Source: a virus. From it: 64,000 nucleotides of DNA. Under the pieces are notes generated by a model, which had not been told where the DNA came from, ran no database searches, and saw nothing but the letters and a program-made list of their open reading frames with translations. The stretch lies in the IMG/VR virus record IMGVR_UViG_3300047281_000029, positions 1-64,000 of that record; one strand, written 5' to 3'. Shown one piece after another: positions 51,353 to 58,322 of this stretch; positions within the stretch are counted from its first letter, which is position 1; each line of letters starts with the position of its first letter. The position numbers and the translations under genes are program-made.

Positions 51353-52552
51353 CTAGAACACGTGTACTATACGAGCAATCTGCCCGTGAGTTTTAGAATG
51401 CAAGAATCCTTCAATAGCCTTAGGAGCATGCTGGTAACCATTACGCGAATGCCATCCATCTGCACTACTAGGACTTCTCATACTCTCTACTGTAACCCCT
51501 ATAAAGTCCTTGGACGTCTTATGATGGACGTGATGAGTATAAACATATCTATGCTTAGTGCTACTCCACTCTGGACTTTCTTGAGCCATAAGTAGTGGCA
51601 GGTCTTGAGTCTTAGCTCCGTCACCATGACTTGTACCAATCAAGTTGTCGTAGTACCTGAAGTACTTTCTATGCTTGATGTCACAGTCAAATGTAATATT
51701 CTTACAGTCCTTGAAGTATGTCTCAATAACATTAGCTAAAAAGAATCCATGGGTAAAGTCGTGGTTTGATGGATTAAAAACAAAGTGTACATCAGCTACT
51801 TGTATTAGTCTAGATAGTACGTCAATGTAAAGTTCCTTAGCTATTAAGAAGTTACTGTACCACATACCGTCAGTATCCTGAGGAGTACCAGATGTAGTTG
51901 TTCTCTTAGGCGTGTCGATATGTAGAATATCATTACCTCCTATGAATAGCACCTTATCAATATTGAATCCCTTAGTCTTCTCAATAATTCCGTCTACACC
52001 TTCCTTAACTCTTTTAACAGCGATCTGATTGTTGTAGTCCTCTCCAGTCTCAAAGCTCATAGATAGTTTACCTATGTGACAATCAGCTGGATCAACTACC
52101 AATAAATAAGTTTCGTTATCTACTGGACGCTGTCTTACTATTGTAGATGGCTTGTTTGGAAGTTCTGATAAGTCCTTAAGCAAATCATCAAAGAACTTAC
52201 TGATATCATCGTTCTTTAGAACGTTACTAGCAATGTTATAGTAAGGAGTTCCTGTATGGGTAACTAGCTTATACGTTCTTGCCTGTTCAAATGGTATACC
52301 GTAGTACACGCAGTACTCCTCAATATTCATTATAGTTCCGTCAGGTTTCATTGCTGATAGCTGAACCTCGTTCTTGTACTGATTTGTTTCAGACCTATTC
52401 ACTATATCGTGAAATGTTCTTCTTACTCCATCAGTAAACTCAATGCCAAACGATGCGCATGCCCTTTTGACAGCTTTGGTAATTGACATTCCGTTAGTGA
52501 CAAGATCATTTACCATGACCTCCATTTCACTAGGATACTTGTTCTTTGCCAT
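51353..52552 (-). CDS. Metallophosphoesterase (calcineurin-like), 399 aa
   Basis: The N-terminal 130 residues include a helix-turn-helix-like segment (TNGMSITKAVKRACASFG). The C-terminal domain has the five metallophosphoesterase motifs: DxH (DPADCH, D157/H159), GGND (205-208), NHD (N263-D265, in NPSNHD), GTSHGD (about 306-311) and HHVHH (341-345). The family hydrolyses phosphodiesters in nucleic acids or nucleotides. In phages such proteins are frequent next to replication genes, with DNA-end processing proposed. Substrate unknown. Confidence 0.85.
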   Translation of the reverse strand: MAKNKYPSEMEVMVNDLVTNGMSITKAVKRACASFGIEFTDGVRRTFHDIVNRSETNQYKNEVQLSAMKPDGTIMNIEEYCVYYGIPFEQARTYKLVTHTGTPYYNIASNVLKNDDISKFFDDLLKDLSELPNKPSTIVRQRPVDNETYLLVVDPADCHIGKLSMSFETGEDYNNQIAVKRVKEGVDGIIEKTKGFNIDKVLFIGGNDILHIDTPKRTTTSGTPQDTDGMWYSNFLIAKELYIDVLSRLIQVADVHFVFNPSNHDFTHGFFLANVIETYFKDCKNITFDCDIKHRKYFRYYDNLIGTSHGDGAKTQDLPLLMAQESPEWSSTKHRYVYTHHVHHKTSKDFIGVTVESMRSPSSADGWHSRNGYQHAPKAIEGFLHSKTHGQIARIVHVF

Positions 52553-52664
52553 ACTTTTGTTTTAAGATGTTTTTATAAACTTTATTTACTCTCTCAGAGT
52601 TATGACCCATCTTATAATAGTAGTTCATCACTCTTTGTATTCTCTGTAGTGGACTTTGTTTCAT
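52530..52664 (-). CDS. Small basic protein, 44 aa
   Basis: MKQSPLQRIQRVMNYYYKMG then HNSERVNKVYKNILKQKYGK, one basic helical peptide. It overlaps the start of the phosphoesterase gene by 23 bases and the stop of thyX by 4 bases, a spacing that fits translational coupling. Function unknown. Confidence 0.6.
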   Translation of the reverse strand: MKQSPLQRIQRVMNYYYKMGHNSERVNKVYKNILKQKYGKEQVS

Positions 52665-53296
52665 AACTTAAAGGCTTTAATTGTATTTTCAAATGGGTTT
52701 CCTTCAATATTTTTTACGAGATCTAACATCTTTCTCGCAATATCTCTAACTTCTACCTGAGCGTGCTCAGAGTTTCTTAATCCTTGAAAGTGAGCAAAGC
52801 TTCTCCAATTGAATGAAATGTCTAGTGTAATTTGAGAGTTCATTGTCTTAAAGAAACGTGCTGACTCTTTAGCTCTTTTTCTACCTAGAATAGGCGTGAG
52901 TTCTTCTAAACACTTATGGTATAATTGGCAAGATGCGTTGGTAAATTCTTCTAATACTCTAAACCAATCTTCTTGTGAATTTATAAGCTCCCAGTCTTTA
53001 GGAAAGTAAGACTTATCTTCCTTCAGTTCCTTATACCTAGCACTCTCTCCATTAATAGAAACACCTATGCGATGTTTAAGCAAATGAATATGAGTAGCTT
53101 GGTCTACAGTAACTAAGAAATGTAATTGACTTTTCTCAAAAGGTGTATGATGACCCTCTGATGCCAACATATTTAATAGACTTGGTATTCTTTGAACCTT
53201 AGATTCATCTATATCTCTTGATGTTGAAGTCCAAGCAGATAATGCGTGAACCTTATCGTCTCCGTACCAACCTAGTAACTCTACACTATTTTCCAT
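52661..53296 (-). CDS. thyX: Flavin-dependent thymidylate synthase
   Basis: 211 residues. The ThyX signature (R/K)HRxxSxNxxSxRY is present as KHRIGVSINGESARY (74-88). TPFEKSQLHF (51-60) and EHAQVEVRDIARKM (about 177-190) complete the FAD/dUMP site. It makes dTMP from dUMP with methylene-tetrahydrofolate and NADPH. Together with the neighbouring nucleotide hydrolases it tunes the dNTP supply of an AT-rich genome. It overlaps the next gene upstream by 11 bases. Confidence 0.95.
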   Translation of the reverse strand: MENSVELLGWYGDDKVHALSAWTSTSRDIDESKVQRIPSLLNMLASEGHHTPFEKSQLHFLVTVDQATHIHLLKHRIGVSINGESARYKELKEDKSYFPKDWELINSQEDWFRVLEEFTNASCQLYHKCLEELTPILGRKRAKESARFFKTMNSQITLDISFNWRSFAHFQGLRNSEHAQVEVRDIARKMLDLVKNIEGNPFENTIKAFKL

Positions 53297-53735
53297 TAAA
53301 TTCCTTTCTTAATCTTTCTAAGTAAAGTATCCCATCCATTAACTCTTGTTGTAAGTGCTCAGCCCATCCATCAAAGTTAATGTCTGACCTATCCAATGTA
53401 GTACCGTACTTTTTAATACCTACATCTGATCTATTCTTAAACTTCTTAACAACAGACTCTACAATAGAATCAACCTTTGCAGTTTCAAATATAACAGGAA
53501 TGTTCTGTAGGTAAATTCCATTACCACCTAAGTTAATATCTTTTCTTCTGTCCCTCTTAAAATGATTCTTAAAGTCTTCGTCCCTAAACATTTGATGATC
53601 CTTATAAAGAATAGATATAAGCTCTCCGTCATTAATGGACTCGTATATCTGACCCTTCTTATAAGCTAAGTCACCATCTTCCATTATATAATCTTTAGTA
53701 CACAAGTACTTCTGTCCTTTTTTAATTGTTTTCAT
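53286..53735 (-). CDS. dATP/dGTP-diphosphohydrolase-like (MazZ-type) protein with N-terminal SH3-like segment
   Basis: 149 residues. The first 60 (KGQKYLCTKDYIMEDGD ... YKDHQMFRDEDF) look like a small SH3-like barrel common in phage proteins. Residues 85-145 (RSDVGIKKYGTTLDRSD, then WAEHLQQELMDGILYLERL) match the N-terminal all-alpha domain of phage dATP/dGTP pyrophosphohydrolases of the MazG superfamily. In some phages such enzymes belong to a 2-aminoadenine pathway (established), but no PurZ is visible here. General dNTP control is the safer reading. Confidence 0.7.
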   Translation of the reverse strand: MKTIKKGQKYLCTKDYIMEDGDLAYKKGQIYESINDGELISILYKDHQMFRDEDFKNHFKRDRRKDINLGGNGIYLQNIPVIFETAKVDSIVESVVKKFKNRSDVGIKKYGTTLDRSDINFDGWAEHLQQELMDGILYLERLRKEFNGK

Positions 53736-53871
53736 GTTCGATATAAGTTAAAATTTTTCTTAATTCATTAATTGCATCTAATACCTCTTGCTTCTCTCCA
53801 TCATACATTCCTTCGTACAAAGCATCAGTCTGATCGTTTATGTCATTGATAATCTGTTGAATATTTTTCAT
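53722..53871 (-). CDS. Small acidic helical protein, 49 aa
   Basis: MKNIQQIINDINDQTDALYE then GMYDGEKQEVLDAINELRKI, all helical and acidic. Overlaps the 149-aa gene by 14 bases. It is the first gene of the run ending at the MazG-like gene. Function unknown. Confidence 0.55.
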   Translation of the reverse strand: MKNIQQIINDINDQTDALYEGMYDGEKQEVLDAINELRKILTYIEHENN

Positions 53872-53938
53872 AATAGTTTTTTTGTTTGTAAAATTAACAC
53901 ATCACATATGATTAATGTGAATAACTTATTAACATTTA

Positions 53939-54385
53939 TTAGCAATATTCTAACAATGTGTGTATTTTTTCATAAAAGAAGTCAACCCTATCGTCCGGAA
54001 CTCTATTTATCAACCTATAAAGCTTAGATAACCTCGCGTTCTTATTTGATAAGTTCATATACTCCTTTTCATCTTCTGATATTAAGTTAAGTCCTAGCAG
54101 TATCTTTAAGTACTTCTGTCTTTTAACATTATCAGATTCAATGTGGTACCTAAAATTATATACCGATCCAAGTACTGTGGCATGAGTCTTATCAACAGTT
54201 GAAGCTATCTCTTCATAAGTCATGCTGTAAAAATCATAAAGTATCTTATAGTATATTGACCTTGCATCTATGTACTCCATCTTTCTGCTCTTTGAATTTA
54301 AGTCTAGGTTAAACTCAAACATCACGTACTTTTTTACTTTTGCTGATATGTCCTTAATCTCTTGTTCTGTTAATTTATTTTTCAT
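53939..54385 (-). CDS. DnaA domain IV-like DNA-binding protein, 148 aa
   Basis: Residues 32-80 (SRKMEYIDARSIYYKILYDF, then EEIASTVDKTHATVLGSV) match the C-terminal DNA-binding domain of DnaA, including the THATV form of its DHxTV signature (67-71). The rest is helical. There is no ATPase domain, so it would bind DnaA-box-like sites without opening DNA itself. It could bring host DnaA to, or keep it from, a phage origin, or act as a regulator. The repeat cluster at 4.4-4.7 kb is a possible target (speculation). It overlaps the nuclease gene by 4 bases. Confidence 0.75.
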   Translation of the reverse strand: MKNKLTEQEIKDISAKVKKYVMFEFNLDLNSKSRKMEYIDARSIYYKILYDFYSMTYEEIASTVDKTHATVLGSVYNFRYHIESDNVKRQKYLKILLGLNLISEDEKEYMNLSNKNARLSKLYRLINRVPDDRVDFFYEKIHTLLEYC

Positions 54386-54636
54386 GGGTATATCTTTCCT
54401 TTAGTGTCATGTAGGCAGAACGCCTCAAAACCTTGTTTAATTAATTCATCTATCCTAAATTTCTGTAGTGGCTTTAGTGTGTCGCCGCCTTCCTTGCACT
54501 CTATAAATATAGTCTTGCCTTCTTTGAAGCAGAACAGGTCGGGGTATCCGCTAACGCTTAGCTTTATCGTGTTGATCACTATCCACCCCTCGCTCTCGTA
54601 CTTCTTCTTTACTTTCGCTTGATGCTTGCTTGCCAT
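54382..54636 (-). CDS. VRR-NUC domain nuclease, 84 aa
   Basis: A complete stand-alone VRR-NUC (PD-(D/E)XK) domain: VSGYPDLFCF (D33), then TIFIECKEGGD (E46, K48) and PLQKF (Q58). The same fold in FAN1 and in phage enzymes cuts branched DNA, so this may act as a Holliday-junction or repair nuclease. The mini-enzyme starts inside the overlapping 64-aa gene. Confidence 0.88.
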   Translation of the reverse strand: MASKHQAKVKKKYESEGWIVINTIKLSVSGYPDLFCFKEGKTIFIECKEGGDTLKPLQKFRIDELIKQGFEAFCLHDTKGKIYP

Positions 54637-54745
54637 ATCCTTTGCATTTGTGACAGTATAGGCTGTCTGTTAGTTGATTACTTATAACTACTCTACAGTT
54701 ATTACAAAGCGTCGAGTCTGTATTGAAGTTGTGTATTGGTTTCAT
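54551..54745 (-). CDS. Small zinc-ribbon protein, 64 aa
   Basis: Starts MKPIHNFNTDSTLCNNCRVV and has two CxxC pairs, CNNC (14-17) and CHKC (31-34), the spacing of a zinc ribbon. The C-terminal third is charged. It overlaps the nuclease gene by 86 bases in another frame and the 78-aa gene by 44 bases, so the coding overlap is unusually deep. The Cys pattern recurs in small phage proteins, so I keep it. Confidence 0.5.
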   Translation of the reverse strand: MKPIHNFNTDSTLCNNCRVVISNQLTDSLYCHKCKGYGKQASSESKEEVRERGVDSDQHDKAKR

Positions 54746-54938
54746 CTCTAGATTTAAATGTTACTGGATATTTTGATAAATAAGATTCTGCATCCCTCAT
54801 TCCTATAAACTTTATATACTTTCCATTAGTATCTAAAGCCTTTATCATGCTTATTACAATTTTAGGATTATCGTCTATTAATTCAATAGAGTACTTTACT
54901 ATCTCAAAACTTCCTACTTGTCTTCCGTTTATTATCAT
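54702..54938 (-). CDS. Hypothetical protein, 78 aa
   Basis: Starts MIINGRQVGSFEIVKYSIEL. Alternating strands (NPKIVISMIKALDTNGKYIK) then a helix and a charged C-terminus. No recognised family. Its end overlaps the zinc-ribbon gene. Confidence 0.55.
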   Translation of the reverse strand: MIINGRQVGSFEIVKYSIELIDDNPKIVISMIKALDTNGKYIKFIGMRDAESYLSKYPVTFKSRDETNTQLQYRLDAL

Positions 54939-54998
54939 AATGTTTTTTTTAAGGTTATACCCTTATTATTGTTAGAGTATCTTAAGGTTATAGCCTGA

Positions 54999-55088
54999 CT
55001 ATTTCTTTTTAAGTTCTTTCAAGATTTGTGCTAATAAGTATATCGCTATACATATATTAAAGGATATTCCAATTAGTATTGCTGTCAT
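54999..55088 (-). CDS. Tiny membrane peptide, 29 aa
   Basis: MTAILIGISFNICIAIYLLA then QILKELKKK: one hydrophobic helix with a basic C-terminus. It overlaps the stop of the helicase gene by 4 bases (ATGA style), which supports translation. Confidence 0.5.
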   Translation of the reverse strand: MTAILIGISFNICIAIYLLAQILKELKKK

Positions 55089-56311
55089 AATGTTTTTTTA
55101 AAGTGAGACAATGTAAAGTTCTTTTTATTCAGTACCTGCTTGTACACGTGCGATTCTATTCCGCCCTGAGCAAATATCCAGTAGACCTTATTAAACTTTC
55201 TGTCCATAGTAGTCATTCTGTCACGTGCCTGCCAGTAGCTTGTAGCGGAGAAGTCAATGTTATAGAATACTAAGTAGTCAGCGTTTCTAAGGCTAATACC
55301 CTCACGCCCTGATACTATCTGTAATGCTATAGACTTGTCAGTACTATTAAACTCGTCAACGTCAGTTGTCAAATTATCCTTGAATACTTCCTTAAGAGCG
55401 TCTAGTTCTGCCTTGAATTTATAGAATATACCTATCTTATTTCCATAGAATCTATGCTTAATGAACCCTGCCTTAGACGGGTCAAATACCATGGAGTTAC
55501 CAGACTCAAACTTAACTGTACCTGAGTACATTTGGTGTAGCTTCTGCTGTAATTTAACGGGTGTATCAGCTAAAATAACCTCTTCCTTACCTTCGACTAC
55601 TAAATCCTTTTTTAGCTTACTACACATGCTGTATGTAAGCGGACTCATCAGTACATAAAGTATCTCCTCCTCGATTTCAGAACTAAAACCTGCCTGCTCC
55701 TGCGTAAATGTGATTACGTAGTCTTTTATCACACTCATCACTTTTTCTCTGTCCGCATCGGAGTAGTCGTTAACCTCATGCGATCCTAGGTACTTCTTCT
55801 TAATCTTTACGAAGTCGTTAGCCCACTTATAGAAGTTAGTGTACTTTCTAAACGGTGACGCATTGGAAACCCAGAACTGATGATACAATTGGCTATAACT
55901 CTCAGGGCTCATGGTACCACTTAGAAATATCATCGGTAGACTAGCGAACATCTTCTTAAATGTCTTAGCTCCAACGCCTGGCTTAGGGAACGATCCGAAC
56001 CTGTGGCTCTCGTCGTGCACTACAAGATCGTAGTCGCCATTAAGCTTGTGCATGGACTCGTCATTCATTACCTCTATTGAGAAGTACTGCGCGTAGTTGA
56101 AGTCGTTGTAATCTCCAACGATAGAACTGATAGCCTTCTTCTTAGTAAGGAACAGCACCTTGTTAGCTCCGAATAGCCTAGCGGTTTCAAGTGCCATTAG
56201 TGTCTTACCGCAACGAACCTCTGCTGCTAAATAAACAATTTTGTTTACTTTTAAAATCTTCACAGCCTTGTTGGCTATGTCTACCTGATAATCTCTAAGC
56301 TTTTTTTCCAT
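55085..56311 (-). CDS. Superfamily 2 helicase (SNF2/DExH type), 408 aa
   Basis: Motif I AEVRCGKTLMAL (about 30-41), motif II DESH (100-103), motif III FLSGTMSPES (about 128-137), motif V-like GREGISLRNADYLVF and motif VI QARDRMTTMDR (about 365-375). The N-terminal LRDYQVDIANKAV supplies the Q-like motif. It is an ATP-driven translocase acting on DNA, similar to phage replication or recombination helicases such as UvsW (family level only). It overlaps the upstream gene by 17 bases. Confidence 0.88.
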   Translation of the reverse strand: MEKKLRDYQVDIANKAVKILKVNKIVYLAAEVRCGKTLMALETARLFGANKVLFLTKKKAISSIVGDYNDFNYAQYFSIEVMNDESMHKLNGDYDLVVHDESHRFGSFPKPGVGAKTFKKMFASLPMIFLSGTMSPESYSQLYHQFWVSNASPFRKYTNFYKWANDFVKIKKKYLGSHEVNDYSDADREKVMSVIKDYVITFTQEQAGFSSEIEEEILYVLMSPLTYSMCSKLKKDLVVEGKEEVILADTPVKLQQKLHQMYSGTVKFESGNSMVFDPSKAGFIKHRFYGNKIGIFYKFKAELDALKEVFKDNLTTDVDEFNSTDKSIALQIVSGREGISLRNADYLVFYNIDFSATSYWQARDRMTTMDRKFNKVYWIFAQGGIESHVYKQVLNKKNFTLSHFKKTL

Positions 56312-56669
56312 AAACTTCTCTGTACTTGTAAGCTAAATTATTGTTACAAAATTCAATCTCTTCAGGCGTTAACGTCTTATAAAATATAGTGCGTCCTCCC
56401 GTAAACTTCTTAGCCTTGATGCATGATTTTTCATTTAAAAAGTTCCTAAACGACTTCTTGCATTCCCTTAAGTAGAAAGGGAACAACGGTAGTCCGTCGT
56501 ACCTCTGATCTACTGACTTGATATTCCCAAACTGCCATGATAATGTGTCTACATGAATCTCATCCTTGATTGATACCTTGTCTATCTTAAGTAGCTCCTG
56601 GAACTTAGCCTTAATCTCTACGGATGACTTGTTTAGTACAAATGCAACCTCTCTATAATTTAGTGTCAT
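56295..56669 (-). CDS. Hypothetical protein, 124 aa
   Basis: Starts MTLNYREVAFVLNKSSVEIK. The first 60 residues look helical; LPLFPFYLRECKKSFRNFLN and the C-terminal FTGGRTIFYKTLTPEEIEF suggest a winged-helix-like or small alpha/beta domain. No family recognised. The position between a membrane protein and the helicase gives no hint of function. Confidence 0.6.
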   Translation of the reverse strand: MTLNYREVAFVLNKSSVEIKAKFQELLKIDKVSIKDEIHVDTLSWQFGNIKSVDQRYDGLPLFPFYLRECKKSFRNFLNEKSCIKAKKFTGGRTIFYKTLTPEEIEFCNNNLAYKYREVYGKKA

Positions 56670-56940
56670 ATATCTTTGGTAGTTTAACTCTTAATAATTT
56701 ATTCCAATTATGTTTTAATTTATTCCGATTATGTTTTAATTTATTAGAACTTTTAATTCCTTCAATAATATTGACAATTATTATTAAACCTAAACAAAAT
56801 ATATTAAACATAGGTATTAAATATGCCCACCATACGTCTAACACATCTCCTATTGTATTTGTTTTTTCGTCAAGTAATATTGCGTATAACAATACAACCA
56901 CCATTGGCAGTATATATCCATATAAAAATAATATCATCAT
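56653..56940 (-). CDS. Membrane protein with heptapeptide repeat, 95 aa
   Basis: Starts MMILFLYGYILPMVVVLLYA. Two transmembrane segments (about 3-22 and 39-58), then a basic tail with the 7-residue repeat KLKHNRN-KLKHNWN, encoded by a 21-base tandem repeat near 56698-56745. Function unknown. Confidence 0.55.
   Translation of the reverse strand: MMILFLYGYILPMVVVLLYAILLDEKTNTIGDVLDVWWAYLIPMFNIFCLGLIIIVNIIEGIKSSNKLKHNRNKLKHNWNKLLRVKLPKIYDTKL
56698..56745. repeat. 21-base tandem repeat inside the membrane protein gene
   Basis: Two full copies (ATTCCAATTATGTTTTAATTT type, one base different) starting at 56701 and 56722, encoding the repeated KLKHN(R/W)N heptapeptide. A third partial copy follows. 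Confidence 0.6.
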
Positions 56941-57263
56941 AATAATTCATTTAAAAATAATACTCTGTTCTCTCTAGCCTTGTCGATGTTGTCTACCACG
57001 TGATTGATAACGTGTGACAGCAGTAACAGGTCCGGCTCATCAAACTCTGCTATCTGACTTATCAGTCGGTGCCTAGAGTTCATTAGATTAGTTACCATCT
57101 GCGGGTCGTTCTTGTACATTGTGTTGTAGTTATTAACGACGTCCCTTTCAATATCGTTCTTGAGTAGGTTGGCCAGGTTCTTTGTTTTGCCCTTCAACCT
57201 CATCTCGTCCATTAACTCCAGCGCCAGCTGTAGTGTTAATGATAATTCAATTCCTGTTTTCAT
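56937..57263 (-). CDS. Hypothetical helical protein, 108 aa
   Basis: Starts MKTGIELSLTLQLALELMDE. Nearly all helical with Leu-rich ends and NNYNTMYKNDPQMVTNLMNS in the middle. No domain recognised. It overlaps its neighbours on both sides by a few bases (4 and 17). Confidence 0.6.
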   Translation of the reverse strand: MKTGIELSLTLQLALELMDEMRLKGKTKNLANLLKNDIERDVVNNYNTMYKNDPQMVTNLMNSRHRLISQIAEFDEPDLLLLSHVINHVVDNIDKARENRVLFLNELL

Positions 57264-57435
57264 CTTTATACTGAATTAAAAATCCTATGAATACTAGTAT
57301 GTTCATTCCAAACGAGGCAATGATCTCGTGTATGTCCTGATATACGTTAATAGTTAAGTGCACGTGACCTACTACCCAGAACGGTATGGCTAGGTTACTT
57401 GCTACCCATACTATGGTGTACTTAATCAGTTTCAT
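57247..57435 (-). CDS. Small membrane protein, 62 aa
   Basis: Starts MKLIKYTIVWVASNLAIPFW. Two hydrophobic segments (about 5-22 and 38-55) with a short His-containing linker (GHVHLTINVYQDIHEI). Function unknown. Overlaps the neighbours by 17 and 14 bases. Confidence 0.55.
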   Translation of the reverse strand: MKLIKYTIVWVASNLAIPFWVVGHVHLTINVYQDIHEIIASFGMNILVFIGFLIQYKDENRN

Positions 57436-57808
57436 CTTTAAATTGATTAAAAAATCTTTCGATACTTTCTAGTTCAAGGTCATGCATTTTATTTAACTGA
57501 TCAATCCTTGACTGCTTAGCCTCTTCTACTGAGTTGAAGATGTACTGACAAGTTAAGCTTAGCGACGTCTCTTCATTACCTTCAAAGTCACGTAGTAATC
57601 CTTTAGGTATTTGTATTTTGTAGTATATATTAGGATTCAAGTCGTCTTCTAGTTCAATACCTCTTATTAAACCTCTGAATATTTTATCCTTTCCATATCC
57701 AACAAATACATTGTCTCCAATGCTAAACTTTTTCTGGTTTCTCAGTGTGCCTAAGTATACCTCATAATCCCTACTAAACCTTGCCTGGTATATGTTATCT
57801 ATTGTCAT
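57422..57808 (-). CDS. Hypothetical protein with barrel-like middle, 128 aa
   Basis: Starts MTIDNIYQARFSRDYEVYLG. KKFSIGDNVFVGYGKDKIFR then GLIRGIELED looks like an SH3/KOW-type small barrel; an acidic helix follows (SVEEAKQSRIDQLNKMHDLE). No enzyme motif. It overlaps the next gene by 4 bases. Confidence 0.6.
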   Translation of the reverse strand: MTIDNIYQARFSRDYEVYLGTLRNQKKFSIGDNVFVGYGKDKIFRGLIRGIELEDDLNPNIYYKIQIPKGLLRDFEGNEETSLSLTCQYIFNSVEEAKQSRIDQLNKMHDLELESIERFFNQFKDETD

Positions 57809-58068
57809 AATTGTTTTTTAAAAATTTCTAATAGTTCTTTTGTGGTAAACTTTTCATTATCATCCCAATCCATTGAAGCCGACCAATTACTATTTCCTTT
57901 TCCGTTTTTAAAATAATTGTCATCGCACCATTCCGCAAACTCAATAGCGTAATCGTCTGCTATTTTTTCAACGTTAGAAGCAGCTCTTTTTATTTTATTA
58001 TATTCGCCATCTAACCCAAATGTTAATTGATAGTTAATTGCCTGTTCAAATATTTCTTTTAGTGTCAT
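57805..58068 (-). CDS. Conserved phage hypothetical (EFAEWCDDNY type), 87 aa
   Basis: Starts MTLKEIFEQAINYQLTFGLD. The segments IEFAEWCDDNYFKN and TTKELLEIFKK recur in small proteins of Bacteroidota phages (EFAxWCxxNYx...YTTxELLEIFKxE), function unknown. Overlaps both neighbours by 4 bases. Confidence 0.7.
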   Translation of the reverse strand: MTLKEIFEQAINYQLTFGLDGEYNKIKRAASNVEKIADDYAIEFAEWCDDNYFKNGKGNSNWSASMDWDDNEKFTTKELLEIFKKQL

Positions 58069-58322
58069 CTATGTCTTTCTTTTAAGTATTTGTAAACCTC
58101 TGGTATCTTCTCAGTAGCTTTTTCTACCGTCTTATATCTCATAGAACCTAACACCTCAGAGCTAGTATATTCAATACCATTCTCCATTCGCCAGTCCTTA
58201 CCATGCGAGGATATTCCGCCTCGTCTTATAGCGATGCAGAACTGACTATCAATTGGCTTAATGTAAACCTGATAGTCATTATCTACACACCACTTAGCAT
58301 CAGAATAGGAGTTGTGGTTCAT
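58065..58322 (-). CDS. Hypothetical protein, 85 aa
   Basis: Starts MNHNSYSDAKWCVDNDYQVY. Mixed alpha/beta with CIAIRRGGISSHGKDW in the middle and a helical basic C-terminus (EVYKYLKERHR). No recognised family. It overlaps the primase gene by 23 bases. Confidence 0.55.
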   Translation of the reverse strand: MNHNSYSDAKWCVDNDYQVYIKPIDSQFCIAIRRGGISSHGKDWRMENGIEYTSSEVLGSMRYKTVEKATEKIPEVYKYLKERHR

